This document shows positions 1-6,203 of a stretch of 6,259 nucleotides of DNA, one piece after another (position 1 is the stretch's first letter; the number at the start of each line of letters is the position of its first letter). The position numbers and the translations under genes are program-made. The DNA comes from an uncultured Clostridium sp. (lineage in GTDB: Bacteria; Bacillota; Clostridia; Clostridiales; Clostridiaceae). Under the pieces are notes generated by a model that saw only the letters and a program-made list of their open reading frames with translations, was not told the DNA's origin and did not search any database. The stretch is taken from positions 1 through 6,259 of the forward strand of contig NZ_CALEVF010000097.1 in the NCBI RefSeq assembly GCF_937920395.1, in the 5' to 3' direction.

Positions 1-35
1 ATACAAATACCTATCATATAAATATTCTTTTTCAT
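1..35 (-). CDS. Start of an unidentified protein gene, cut by the window edge
   Basis: Only the first 11 codons are in the window (MKKNIYMIGIC), read leftwards from an ATG at 35. The start is well supported because a GGAGG Shine-Dalgarno sequence (complement of 43-47) sits 7 bases upstream, and a perfect TATAAT lies a little further up. The tRNA-Lys terminator at 83-117 lies between it and the tRNA, so the gene probably has its own promoter. The short hydrophobic run after two lysines could begin a nucleotide-binding beta strand or a signal peptide; eleven residues cannot decide this and no function is assigned. Confidence 0.7.
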   Translation of the reverse strand, partial: MKKNIYMIGIC

Positions 36-62
36 TAGTTATCCTCCATTTTCATTAACGTT

Positions 63-68
63 ATTATA
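63..68 (-). promoter_or_regulatory. Candidate -10 box for the partial gene at the left edge
   Basis: The minus strand reads TATAAT, a perfect -10 match, between the tRNA terminator and the Shine-Dalgarno sequence of the gene starting at 35. A transcript would start near 56 and leave a leader of about 20 bases. No good -35 hexamer lies 16-18 bases upstream, where the terminator T-tract sits, so this remains a candidate. Confidence 0.35.
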
Positions 69-82
69 GATATTTAAAATAG

Positions 83-117
83 AAAAAAGCAGGTACCTCA
101 ACGCTTGAGATATCTGC
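83..117 (-). terminator. Rho-independent terminator of the tRNA-Lys transcript
   Basis: On the minus strand, arms at 117-105 and 101-89 form a 13-position stem with one A-C mismatch, one G-U pair and a three-base loop (GCG). Six T residues follow (complement of 83-88). It begins 9 bases past the encoded CCA of the tRNA, so the tRNA appears to be a monocistronic unit insulated from the next gene. Confidence 0.85.
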
Positions 118-125
118 ATTTATTA

Positions 126-202
126 TGGTGCTCCATCAGGGAATTGAACCCTGGACCCCCTGATTAAGAGTCAGGTGCTCTAACCAGCTGAGCTAATGAA
201 GC
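126..202 (-). tRNA. tRNA-Lys (anticodon CUU)
   Basis: The minus strand folds as a complete tRNA. The acceptor arm GCTTCAT pairs with ATGGAGC (one G-U pair), with discriminator A and an encoded CCA at 128-126. A D-arm carries the AGCTCAGC-TGGTTAGAGC pattern, and the anticodon stem CCTGA/TCAGG encloses the loop CTCTTAA. The T-arm has the conserved GGTTCAATTCC sequence. The anticodon CTT (complement of 166-168) reads AAG lysine codons. The gene is 77 bases including CCA, has no intron, and is flanked by its own promoter and terminator. Isolated single-tRNA genes are sometimes phage or island integration sites, but no second copy of its 3' end is present in this window. Confidence 0.97.
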
Positions 203-220
203 ATGTTAGACAACTTCTTT

Positions 221-249
221 AGTATATATTATTTTTATGTGTTTGTAAA
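221..249 (-). promoter_or_regulatory. Sigma-A type promoter of tRNA-Lys
   Basis: The minus strand carries TTTACA (complement of 244-249) as -35 and TATACT (complement of 221-226) as -10, with an ideal 17-base spacer. Both hexamers are close to consensus. The expected start point near 214 leaves about a dozen bases before the tRNA 5' end at 202. Confidence 0.8.
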
Positions 250-259
250 TACTTTTTTT

Positions 260-297
260 ATAAAACTAATAGATAAATGTGCATCTACTAGTTTTAT
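260..297 (-). terminator. AT-rich terminator hairpin after the nitroreductase gene
   Basis: Two 15-base arms (260-274 and 283-297) are complementary apart from one G-U pair and enclose an 8-base loop. The core stem CTAGTAGAT/ATCTATTAG is followed on the minus strand by TTTTAT, which is itself part of the extended stem. The symmetry means it could act on either strand, but only the minus strand has a gene leading into it, ending 17 bases away at 314. GC content is low, so termination may be leaky. Confidence 0.6.
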
Positions 298-313
298 TTA
301 ACAAATTATACTA

Positions 314-874
314 TTATTTTATATAGTTTACATTATTTTCTCTTCTTTTTGGTGCATTAGTTACTTCTATTTTTTTATATCCTAGGCAAAATGAATGTAT
401 TTGTTTAAATCCTTCTGGAATTTCTAGTTCTTTAATGAACTCTTTACCTTTTTCACTATTTAATAGAATAGCAATAAGACCAACCCAACATGAACCAATT
501 TCTAGCGATTCTGCAGCTATTAGCATATTCTCGGTAGCAACGCCACAATCAACTGAAGCTGAACTACTATTTATATTCCCCGATACTAATACTACCGTTG
601 GTGCATTATAAAATACATGGAACTTTTCATTATCAGCAAATCTTCTAATATATTCATTATCGGAGTCTTTTGCAATTTCTTTAAAAGCATCACTTAATCT
701 ATCAATAATGTCTTTTCTTTGTATTACAGTAAAATGCCATGGTTGCTGATTATTAGCACTAGGTGCATAAATGCCTGCATCTATTATCTCCGTTAAATGT
801 GCACCATTAATTTGTTCTGGTAAAAATGCTCTTGTACTTCTTCTATTTCTTATATTTTTCAAAGTTTCATTCAT
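314..874 (-). CDS. Nitroreductase-family FMN-dependent oxidoreductase
   Basis: This 186-residue protein belongs to the nitroreductase-like flavoprotein family: soluble, usually homodimeric enzymes that use FMN and NAD(P)H to reduce nitro compounds, quinones or other acceptors. Visible family signatures are the FMN-phosphate motif RRSTR (residues 11-15), PSANNQQPW (38-46), the YNAP segment (89-92) that typically precedes a beta strand, and GSCWVG (127-132) near the flavin. The length is normal for the short clade. The ATG at 874 is preceded by AGGAGGA (complement of 881-887) with 6 bases between, an optimal site. It is transcribed divergently from the methyltransferase gene and ends at a hairpin, so it is probably monocistronic. 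The physiological substrate cannot be told from sequence; many clostridial genomes hold several such paralogues. Confidence 0.92.
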   Translation of the reverse strand: MNETLKNIRNRRSTRAFLPEQINGAHLTEIIDAGIYAPSANNQQPWHFTVIQRKDIIDRLSDAFKEIAKDSDNEYIRRFADNEKFHVFYNAPTVVLVSGNINSSSASVDCGVATENMLIAAESLEIGSCWVGLIAILLNSEKGKEFIKELEIPEGFKQIHSFCLGYKKIEVTNAPKRRENNVNYIK

Positions 875-927
875 AATAACTCCTCCTAAGTGTATTTATT
901 TTTTTAAGCTATAGTCACTAAAATAAT

Positions 928-936
928 ACTATATCA
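928..936 (-). promoter_or_regulatory. Candidate extended -10 promoter of the nitroreductase gene
   Basis: The minus strand reads TGATATAGT, which fits TGnTATAAT with one mismatch. It would start transcription about 47 bases upstream of the ATG at 874. The -35 region (around TGCGTT at the right spacing) is poor, so this rests on the extended -10 alone. It lies in a short divergent intergenic region shared with the methyltransferase promoter. Confidence 0.4.
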
Positions 937-972
937 CATTTTCTCCATTAAACGCACAGAATCACTCATTTC

Positions 973-1002
973 TTGTTAAAAAAATTAAATCTATGCTATA
1001 AT
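973..1002 (+). promoter_or_regulatory. Extended -10 promoter of the methyltransferase gene
   Basis: TTGTTA (973-978) and a perfect TATAAT (997-1002) are separated by 18 bases, and TG at 994-995 makes the -10 an extended one. Transcription would begin near 1009, leaving a leader of about 30 bases with no room for a riboswitch. Confidence 0.75.
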
Positions 1003-1039
1003 TATAGTTATTAAATTTAAACATAAGAGGTGACACATA

Positions 1040-2683
1040 ATGATAGATATAAATGATAAGTTAGAAATAAACAATAAAATTACACATTTAATAGAAAATT
1101 TAAAAACTTCAGATGATAAACAAAGATCCGCTATAATAAACAAACTATCCCTGGATTATAATAATGCTATTCCAGTGTTATGGTCAAAAATAACAACCGA
1201 GGATGACCCAAGGACATTACTCTCTGTTATGAGAGATATTTTAAAAAAGGAAAAGCCAAAGGGAATGTTTAAAAGAACTATCGGCAACTCAAAGGAAAAG
1301 CTTATTACTCTTCTTTCTAATCCCGATCCAAAGGTTCGAAAAAATGTATGTGGTGTCATAGGTGAACTAGGAGACCCTGCATATTTAGAAGGCTTATATA
1401 ACGCCTATAACGCCGAAGAAAAACTATTTGTGAGATATTCATATGTGCTAGCAATAGGTAACTGCGGTAGCGCTATTGATGGCGAAAAGCTAAAGAAAAT
1501 GTTTGAAGAAGTAGTTCAGAATGAAAAAGCTTCAAAAGATAATGACTCGTTAATTACAACCAATAAACATATTAATGAAGAAAAACTAGCACTTACAAGA
1601 GCAATAGATAAATTATCTCCAACTGATCGCCACGAATTTAAAGGATTCGATGCACCTGTACCAATGTTACTCACAATTATGAATTATCAATATCAGCTTA
1701 CTTTAGCTGAACTTGATGAAAAATCAATTGAAGGTAGACTTGTTAATGATGGCATACTTATCTGTGAGAACAATTTAGACAAAATTTATACCTGTAGGAC
1801 TTTTTATGAACTTTTATATCCTTTAGGTGATTGCTCTGACGTGGAGTTTGATTATAAGATAATTGCATCTGAAATTATAAATGCAGACATTGTAGGCTTT
1901 TTAAATGGGTGTCACGATAATGAATCGAATACACCTTTTGGGTACAGAATTGAATTTAAAACTATGGACTCCAATAGAGATAGATCCGACTTTGTAAAAA
2001 ATTTATCTAGAGAGTTAGACGAAATTTCCTCTGGGAATTTAAGAAATAGCCCATCCTCATATGAAGTTGAAATTCGAATACTTGAAAAAGATAATCTTTG
2101 TAATATATATATTAAGCTATATTCCTTTAAAGATGATAGATTCGACTATAGAAAGAACGACCTAGCTACATCTATAAATCCAGTAACTGCCGCTATCGTA
2201 ATAAAATCTATAGAGCAATGGCTAGAACCTAGTGCTAAAGTTATAGATCCATTGTGTGGTGCAGGAACAATGCTTATAGAAAGATCTAAATTTGAGCAAT
2301 CCGAGTCTTTAACAGGAATTGATATATTTAGAACCGCTATAACCGCTGCAACAATAAATTCTAAACTAGCTAATGTAGACATAGAGCTTATAGCTGATGA
2401 TACAATAGAATTTGTTCCTTATACTCTATACGATGAGATTATAACAAATATGCCTTTTGATAATAAATCTACCACTCATAACAAGTATGCAGACCTATAT
2501 AGTGCATTTATAACTAAAATTCCAAGGCTAGTAAAACCAAACGGAATGGCATTTGTGTACACAATAGAAAAAGAATTATTCAGAGAAAATCTACTAGATA
2601 GTGATCACCTTGAATTACTTAAAGAAATAAAAATTGAAAGTGGAAGACTTACACCTCATGTATTTGTTCTACGAGTAAAATAA
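1040..2683 (+). CDS. HEAT-repeat, RlmL/Trm11-like putative RNA methyltransferase
   Basis: A 547-residue protein with three parts. Residues about 85-155 are helical, HEAT/PBS-lyase-like repeats (for example NPDPKVRKNVCGVIGELGD). Residues about 210-385 are not recognisable at first sight, but their end (DYRKNDLATSINPVTAA, 369 onward) matches the layout just before the catalytic domain in THUMP methyltransferases such as RlmL and Trm14. Residues about 386-547 are a Rossmann methyltransferase: motif I is DPLCGAGTMLIE (403-414), the acidic ribose-binding residue is D428, and motif IV is NMPF (470-473). An (N/D)PP(F/Y) motif IV is typical of enzymes that methylate exocyclic or ring amino nitrogens, so an RNA amino group (for example N2-guanine) is a plausible target. 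This is inferred. The ATG at 1040 has AGAGGTGA 6 bases upstream. It is a single-gene unit ending in a bidirectional terminator. A DNA target is less likely but not excluded. Confidence 0.82.
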   Translation: MIDINDKLEINNKITHLIENLKTSDDKQRSAIINKLSLDYNNAIPVLWSKITTEDDPRTLLSVMRDILKKEKPKGMFKRTIGNSKEKLITLLSNPDPKVRKNVCGVIGELGDPAYLEGLYNAYNAEEKLFVRYSYVLAIGNCGSAIDGEKLKKMFEEVVQNEKASKDNDSLITTNKHINEEKLALTRAIDKLSPTDRHEFKGFDAPVPMLLTIMNYQYQLTLAELDEKSIEGRLVNDGILICENNLDKIYTCRTFYELLYPLGDCSDVEFDYKIIASEIINADIVGFLNGCHDNESNTPFGYRIEFKTMDSNRDRSDFVKNLSRELDEISSGNLRNSPSSYEVEIRILEKDNLCNIYIKLYSFKDDRFDYRKNDLATSINPVTAAIVIKSIEQWLEPSAKVIDPLCGAGTMLIERSKFEQSESLTGIDIFRTAITAATINSKLANVDIELIADDTIEFVPYTLYDEIITNMPFDNKSTTHNKYADLYSAFITKIPRLVKPNGMAFVYTIEKELFRENLLDSDHLELLKEIKIESGRLTPHVFVLRVK

Positions 2684-2701
2684 CAAATTAAAATTGTGTA
2701 T

Positions 2702-2744
2702 AAAAAAACAAATGCACCTACATACAGGTACATTTGTTTTTTTT
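2702..2744. terminator. Bidirectional terminator between convergent genes
   Basis: Arms 2702-2719 and 2726-2743 pair over 18 positions with a single C-A mismatch and a 6-base loop (ACATAC). The outer part of the stem is an A-run on the left and a T-run on the right, so either transcript ends in a stem followed by U residues. It lies 18 bases after the methyltransferase stop and 3 bases after the stop of the NAD synthase-like gene, and serves both. Confidence 0.9.
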
Positions 2745-2747
2745 AGT

Positions 2748-3551
2748 TTATTCTTCCCACCAAGTATCTTTTGTTGAAACTGGTAAATGCCTTTTATGTT
2801 TAGATACATTGTATAACTTCAATATCTGTGCCTCATATTCGTCAGAGATATCTTCGCCTCTTAAATACATACAAACTTGATGATTTAATTCTGTTACTTC
2901 TTCTAAATTTGATTTATTATCCCACATACCACTTGTAGATACCTTATCAATTATAGATTTAGGAGCATTAAATATTTTAGCCATTTCATAAATTATACCT
3001 TTTGTTATCCCAGCAAGCGGTTTTACATCTGCAGCATCATCACCAAACTTAGTTACCATTCCTAGAGTTAATTCAGCAACATTTGAGTAGCCTGCAACTA
3101 AAACATCATAAACTTCAGCTATTCTATATGTAACTGTCATTCTTATTCTAGATTTTGTATTTCCTATATCTACTTTTGAAGAAGGTAAATTATGGAGAAG
3201 ATCAAGAGATTCATTTACAGGTCCTGTTATATCATATGTTCTAAATACATCAGGTTGTATGGTACGCTTCTCAATTTCTAATTCTGCTATATCCGGATTA
3301 ATTCCAAAAGGAAGAGATAAATTGATTAGCTCAAGTCCTGATTTTTTAATAAGCATACTAGTAACAAAACTGTCTACTCCACCTGTTAGGTTACATACGT
3401 AACCTTTTTTACCAGCAATCTGCGCATATTTTTTTAAGAAATCACAAATTTCCTCTATCATTCTATATGCATATTTTTCATCCGACTCATCTTCAAGAGG
3501 ACAAGGTATACCAAATTCATTCGTTATCTCGGTTTGTTTAGTTTTATTCAT
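2748..3551 (-). CDS. nadE: NAD(+) synthase-like amidotransferase (divergent NadE)
   Basis: This 267-residue protein resembles ammonia-dependent NAD synthase, which adenylates the nicotinate carboxylate of deamido-NAD and amidates it. The P-loop-like pyrophosphatase motif is present as LTGGVDSF (55-62), with Thr where SGG is usual. GNTKSRIRM (130-138) matches the family's GNxKARxRM segment, VTKFGDDAADVKPLAGITK (166-184) matches TKYGDGGxDxxPLxGLTK, and STSGMW (205-210) matches the P-S/T-A-G-LW region. No glutaminase (nitrilase) domain is fused, so free ammonia or a separate donor would be used. An in-frame ATG at 3593 would add 14 residues, but it lies upstream of the best -10 element; the ATG at 3551 has AAGGGGG 6 bases before it and is preferred. 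The altered motifs allow a related adenylating amidase with another substrate. Confidence 0.82.
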   Translation of the reverse strand: MNKTKQTEITNEFGIPCPLEDESDEKYAYRMIEEICDFLKKYAQIAGKKGYVCNLTGGVDSFVTSMLIKKSGLELINLSLPFGINPDIAELEIEKRTIQPDVFRTYDITGPVNESLDLLHNLPSSKVDIGNTKSRIRMTVTYRIAEVYDVLVAGYSNVAELTLGMVTKFGDDAADVKPLAGITKGIIYEMAKIFNAPKSIIDKVSTSGMWDNKSNLEEVTELNHQVCMYLRGEDISDEYEAQILKLYNVSKHKRHLPVSTKDTWWEE

Positions 3552-3557
3552 TTCGTT

Positions 3558-3564
3558 CCCCCTT
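3558..3564 (-). promoter_or_regulatory. Ribosome-binding site fixing the NAD synthase start
   Basis: The minus strand reads AAGGGGG, 6 bases before the ATG at 3551. No comparable site precedes the in-frame ATG at 3593, which also lies inside the promoter region, so the shorter protein is chosen. Confidence 0.75.
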
Positions 3565-3581
3565 ACACTTATTTTATACTT

Positions 3582-3612
3582 ATTATAACACACATTATAT
3601 ATATAACGTTAA
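3582..3612 (-). promoter_or_regulatory. Promoter of the NAD synthase-like gene
   Basis: The minus strand has TGTTATAAT (complement of 3582-3590), a perfect extended -10. TTAACG (complement of 3607-3612) is a weak -35 at 19 bases. Transcription would begin near 3575, giving a leader of about 24 bases. It lies in the 121-base gap after amrS, so nadE can be expressed apart from the upstream pair. No convincing terminator is seen between 3594 and 3672, so read-through from amrS is also possible. Confidence 0.6.
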
Positions 3613-3672
3613 AACATTAACACTATTAATTATTATGATGATGTAACCTATAATAATCTTTATAAAATGAAC

Positions 3673-4659
3673 TTAGAATACAACATTTATTTTACAACCA
3701 CACTTTGGACATAAATCATTGCAAGTATTAACATTAATATGGTATCCATCCCTTTCGATAATTTTATATCCACACTTTGGACAGTATGTTGAGTTATCAA
3801 TACTCGCGACATTACCCATATATACATAATTGAGATATTGCTCTGCTATCTTTCTATCTTCATTTATTACCTCAATATTTGTAGCAGGGTTTTCCATTTT
3901 ATAACTCGGAAAGCATCTTGATAGATGAAGTGGAATATCTCTATTTAATGAAGCTATAAACCTTGCAATTTTTTCGACCTCAAGGCTAGAATCATTTTCA
4001 CCATTTACAAGTAGTGTAGTTACTTCTACATGGCACTCTTTTGATGCCGTCCTTATAGTACTTAGTACTGGTAAAAGACTGCCTCCACACGTCCCACTAT
4101 AGTACTCATTATTAAATGATTTTAAATCTATATTCATAGCATCCACATAAGGAAGTAGTTTCTTTATAGGCTCTTCATTTATATATCCATTTGTTACTAA
4201 TACTATACTTATATCTTTAATTTTCTCTTTTAACAGCTTTGATGACTGGTACACATATTCATACCAAATGGAAGGTTCATTGTATGTAAATGCTACTCCA
4301 ATATTATCTTCTAGGTCTTCGTAAACTTCCACTAATTTTTCTGGAGATAAATATTCACTTCTTGGTCTACCTTGCGATATTATATGGTTTTGACAAAATC
4401 CGCAACTAAAATTGCATCCAAAACTCCCAACTGATAATATATTGCTACCAGGTTTAAAGTGATACAATGGCTTTTTTTCTATTGGATCTTGAGCCATAGA
4501 AGTAATTTCTCCGTAATTTGTTGTGTAAAGAATTCCCTCGTGATTTACCCGCACATTACATTTTCCAAATTCACCATCGACAATAAAACAGTTATGAGGG
4601 CAAAGTTTACAATTTACATCACCTCCTATTTTCTCATAAAACAAAGCTTCTTTTTCCAT
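3673..4659 (-). CDS. amrS: AmmeMemoRadiSam system radical SAM enzyme
   Basis: A 328-residue cytosolic radical SAM protein of the pyruvate-formate-lyase-activase-like group. The [4Fe-4S]/SAM motif CxxxCxxC is C82, C86 and C89 (GCNFSCGFCQN). An N-terminal cysteine cluster, C17-x2-C20-P-H-x-C24 with C34, precedes it, followed by the segment DPIEKKPLYHFKPG (58-71), characteristic of the family that travels with Memo and AMMECR1 proteins. The C-terminus forms a zinc-ribbon-like module (C293, C296, C317, C320). NEP (about 123-125) and the following strand-helix pattern fit the partial TIM barrel. The gene begins 11 bases after the Memo-AMMECR1 stop and its Shine-Dalgarno sequence overlaps that stop, so the two are co-transcribed and probably translationally coupled. 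The substrate is not evident from sequence; I know of no firmly established reaction. Confidence 0.93.
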   Translation of the reverse strand: MEKEALFYEKIGGDVNCKLCPHNCFIVDGEFGKCNVRVNHEGILYTTNYGEITSMAQDPIEKKPLYHFKPGSNILSVGSFGCNFSCGFCQNHIISQGRPRSEYLSPEKLVEVYEDLEDNIGVAFTYNEPSIWYEYVYQSSKLLKEKIKDISIVLVTNGYINEEPIKKLLPYVDAMNIDLKSFNNEYYSGTCGGSLLPVLSTIRTASKECHVEVTTLLVNGENDSSLEVEKIARFIASLNRDIPLHLSRCFPSYKMENPATNIEVINEDRKIAEQYLNYVYMGNVASIDNSTYCPKCGYKIIERDGYHINVNTCNDLCPKCGCKINVVF

Positions 4660-4666
4660 ATTTTCA

Positions 4667-4672
4667 TCTCCT
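4667..4672 (-). promoter_or_regulatory. amrS ribosome-binding site overlapping the upstream stop
   Basis: The minus strand reads AGGAGA, 7 bases before the amrS ATG at 4659. It shares bases with the TAG stop (4671-4673) of the Memo-AMMECR1 gene, so ribosomes finishing that gene expose or reload on this site. This suggests coordinated production of the two proteins. Confidence 0.8.
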
Positions 4673-6071
4673 AGATATGCCGAATAACCTCAAACTTCTC
4701 TATAGAATAATCATCATTTATTAAGATACCAGCTTTATTAAGCACAATGTTTATTTGTTTATCTATTGTGTCAATGCCCTCAAGATCTGGCAATAATAAT
4801 CCACTATTTTGACCACTTCTAACAATTACTCCATACTTCTTAGGATTTAGTTCTTCTTTTGAAGTTTTTATAGGCTTTGTTAAAATATCTACTGAAAATA
4901 CAATATCATTAAGTTCTTCTAAAATTACGTTATTAAACCGTGGGTCGCCTTCTCCTGCTGAAACCGCATTTTGCATTATTTCTTCTGCAATATTTTCTGA
5001 TGTTGGAAAAATGGTGCCTATGCACCCTCTTAATACTCCGAACTTTTTGAGAGATACAAAAACTCCTCTTTTGTTATTTATCATTTCACAAGTTACATAA
5101 CCTGGTACATCCATATAATTGCCCTTTGCTAAATAATAGGTAAGACTTTCCCTCGCAAGACGTACATAAACATCCTCATTCTTTAGTCTCATATTATATT
5201 TTTTTTCTTTTTCTTTAGTTATTTCTGATAATATATCTCTGTCTCCTTTTTTAAGTTTAAATTCCATTACCGCATACCCGACTCCAAATGTACCTTCATA
5301 AGAAAGAAGTTCTCCCACTATATCATAACCATCCATTGCTCCAAGCATTATATAATAAGATCTCAAGCCACATTCTCCAGCCTTTTGTATCATTTCAGCA
5401 TCCATATTAAATATGGAAGCTACATCACCATTTTTTAGTAATCTTATTATCCTCTTATCAAATTTTTCTCCATATGGATTGTATTCATATGGGCCTTCAT
5501 CTTTAAGATGATGAGAAAGATCACCACTTGCTATAAACACAACATTTTTATTACTTTTTTGTACAGCCTCTTCTATTAATTTACCAAATTTATATAACTC
5601 AATAGGATTAATGCCACCATATGTAATGTGCACAAACTTAAAAAGTTTGTATTTATTAAAAACAAAATATAGTGGAACTATACATCCATGATCTAGTTCA
5701 TATTCCCTACCATATTGTTTAAGGGTACTATTTGTTGCCCTTACAATTGGTATATTGATTTTTTCTGCCCTAACCATGATTTCTTGTGTAAGGTCCATAT
5801 CTATCTCAAAACTCATAGAAACTTCTTGAGCTCCAAATTGCTTTAAACTTCCTGCTATAAATGGTTCAAAAGAGACTGCTATAGCATCAGAAAACATAGT
5901 ACCATGTGGTGTAACCATTATTATTACCTCTGGTTTTAAATCAGCTATTTCACGCCCAATTCTCTCACATGCATCATATGTGCTTTTTATCTTCCTTTCT
6001 TCCCCATGTCCCACCTCTGGAATTAATATAGGGGGATGTGGCATTGCAACATAAGCTACTATTTTACCCAT
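4671..6071 (-). CDS. amrB-amrA: Fused Memo-like (AmrB) and AMMECR1 (AmrA) protein
   Basis: A 466-residue natural fusion. Residues about 1-273 are a Memo-family domain, related in fold to class III extradiol dioxygenases. Likely metal or active-site residues are H12 (MPHPP), H56 (TPHG), H128 (DHG), SGDLSHH (182-188) and C234 (ECGLRS). Of these, two histidines and the cysteine correspond by motif to the metal site of human Memo1. A charged, lysine-rich linker (about 272-297) leads to an AMMECR1 domain (about 298-466) with the signature LRGCIGT (347-353) and GEGDPRF (373-379). It heads the operon with amrS, and all three parts of the AmmeMemoRadiSam system are thus present in two genes. A GTG at 6080 would add three residues but lies inside the Shine-Dalgarno sequence, so the ATG at 6071 is chosen. 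No signal peptide or membrane segment is seen. Molecular function is unknown to me. Confidence 0.93.
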   Translation of the reverse strand: MGKIVAYVAMPHPPILIPEVGHGEERKIKSTYDACERIGREIADLKPEVIIMVTPHGTMFSDAIAVSFEPFIAGSLKQFGAQEVSMSFEIDMDLTQEIMVRAEKINIPIVRATNSTLKQYGREYELDHGCIVPLYFVFNKYKLFKFVHITYGGINPIELYKFGKLIEEAVQKSNKNVVFIASGDLSHHLKDEGPYEYNPYGEKFDKRIIRLLKNGDVASIFNMDAEMIQKAGECGLRSYYIMLGAMDGYDIVGELLSYEGTFGVGYAVMEFKLKKGDRDILSEITKEKEKKYNMRLKNEDVYVRLARESLTYYLAKGNYMDVPGYVTCEMINNKRGVFVSLKKFGVLRGCIGTIFPTSENIAEEIMQNAVSAGEGDPRFNNVILEELNDIVFSVDILTKPIKTSKEELNPKKYGVIVRSGQNSGLLLPDLEGIDTIDKQINIVLNKAGILINDDYSIEKFEVIRHI

Positions 6072-6076
6072 TATCG

Positions 6077-6084
6077 TCACCTCT
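6077..6084 (-). promoter_or_regulatory. Ribosome-binding site fixing the Memo-AMMECR1 start
   Basis: The minus strand reads AGAGGTGA followed after 5 bases by the ATG at 6071. The upstream GTG codon (6080-6078) is part of this very site and so cannot be the start. The methyltransferase gene uses the same octamer (1026-1033), which supports this reading. Confidence 0.8.
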
Positions 6085-6203
6085 CATATTTACTAATAAA
6101 TATATTTTGCCCACTACTTTAAATTCATATCCATAAATTTTTTAATAATTAATTATTAATTTAACTATTAATCATTAATTCAAATTAAATTAATGGATAA
6201 CAT
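6085..6203. other. AT-rich intergenic region upstream of the Memo-AMMECR1 operon
   Basis: No gene is visible. The operon promoter must lie here or beyond the window, but no strong match stands out. The best candidate is TATGAA (complement of 6124-6129) with TTAATT 17 bases upstream (complement of 6147-6152), a weak pair. Bases 6141-6194 are almost pure A/T with repeated TTAAT units, including a perfect palindrome. Confidence 0.5.
6142..6159. repeat. 18-base perfect A/T palindrome
   Basis: The sequence TTAATAATTAATTATTAA equals its own reverse complement. It lies about 70 bases upstream of the Memo-AMMECR1 start and overlaps the weak candidate promoter. It could be an operator for a dimeric regulator, or simply a product of the low-complexity A/T composition around it. 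Confidence 0.45.

Noticed and set aside
35..55. Six-codon reading frame (MKMEDN) on the minus strand whose stop overlaps the start of the left-edge gene as TAATG, suggesting a coupled leader peptide.
   Set aside because: It has no ribosome-binding site of its own, its codons include the Shine-Dalgarno sequence of the real gene, and so short a frame occurs easily by chance.
126..202. tRNA-Lys as an integration site for a phage or island.
   Set aside because: No integrase gene is visible and no repeat of the tRNA 3' end is found elsewhere in the window.
875..1039. A riboswitch or long structured leader in the divergent region between the nitroreductase and methyltransferase genes.
   Set aside because: Predicted leaders are only about 47 and 30 bases long and show no conserved structured element.
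1156..2382. Two open frames (67 and 78 codons) on the minus strand inside the methyltransferase gene.
   Set aside because: They are antisense to a well-supported coding region, lack convincing ribosome-binding sites and show no recognisable protein features.
3552..3593. An upstream ATG at 3593 that would add MCYNKYKISVRGNE to the NAD synthase-like protein.
   Set aside because: It overlaps the extended -10 element and the predicted transcript start, lacks a ribosome-binding site, and the ATG at 3551 has a strong one.
4459..4674. A 71-codon plus-strand frame antisense to the start of amrS, rich in hydrophobic residues.
   Set aside because: The hydrophobicity follows from reading an A-rich gene backwards as T-rich codons, and no ribosome-binding site or promoter supports it.
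6072..6080. GTG start at 6080 for the Memo-AMMECR1 protein.
   Set aside because: The GTG lies inside the AGAGGTGA ribosome-binding site that serves the ATG at 6071.
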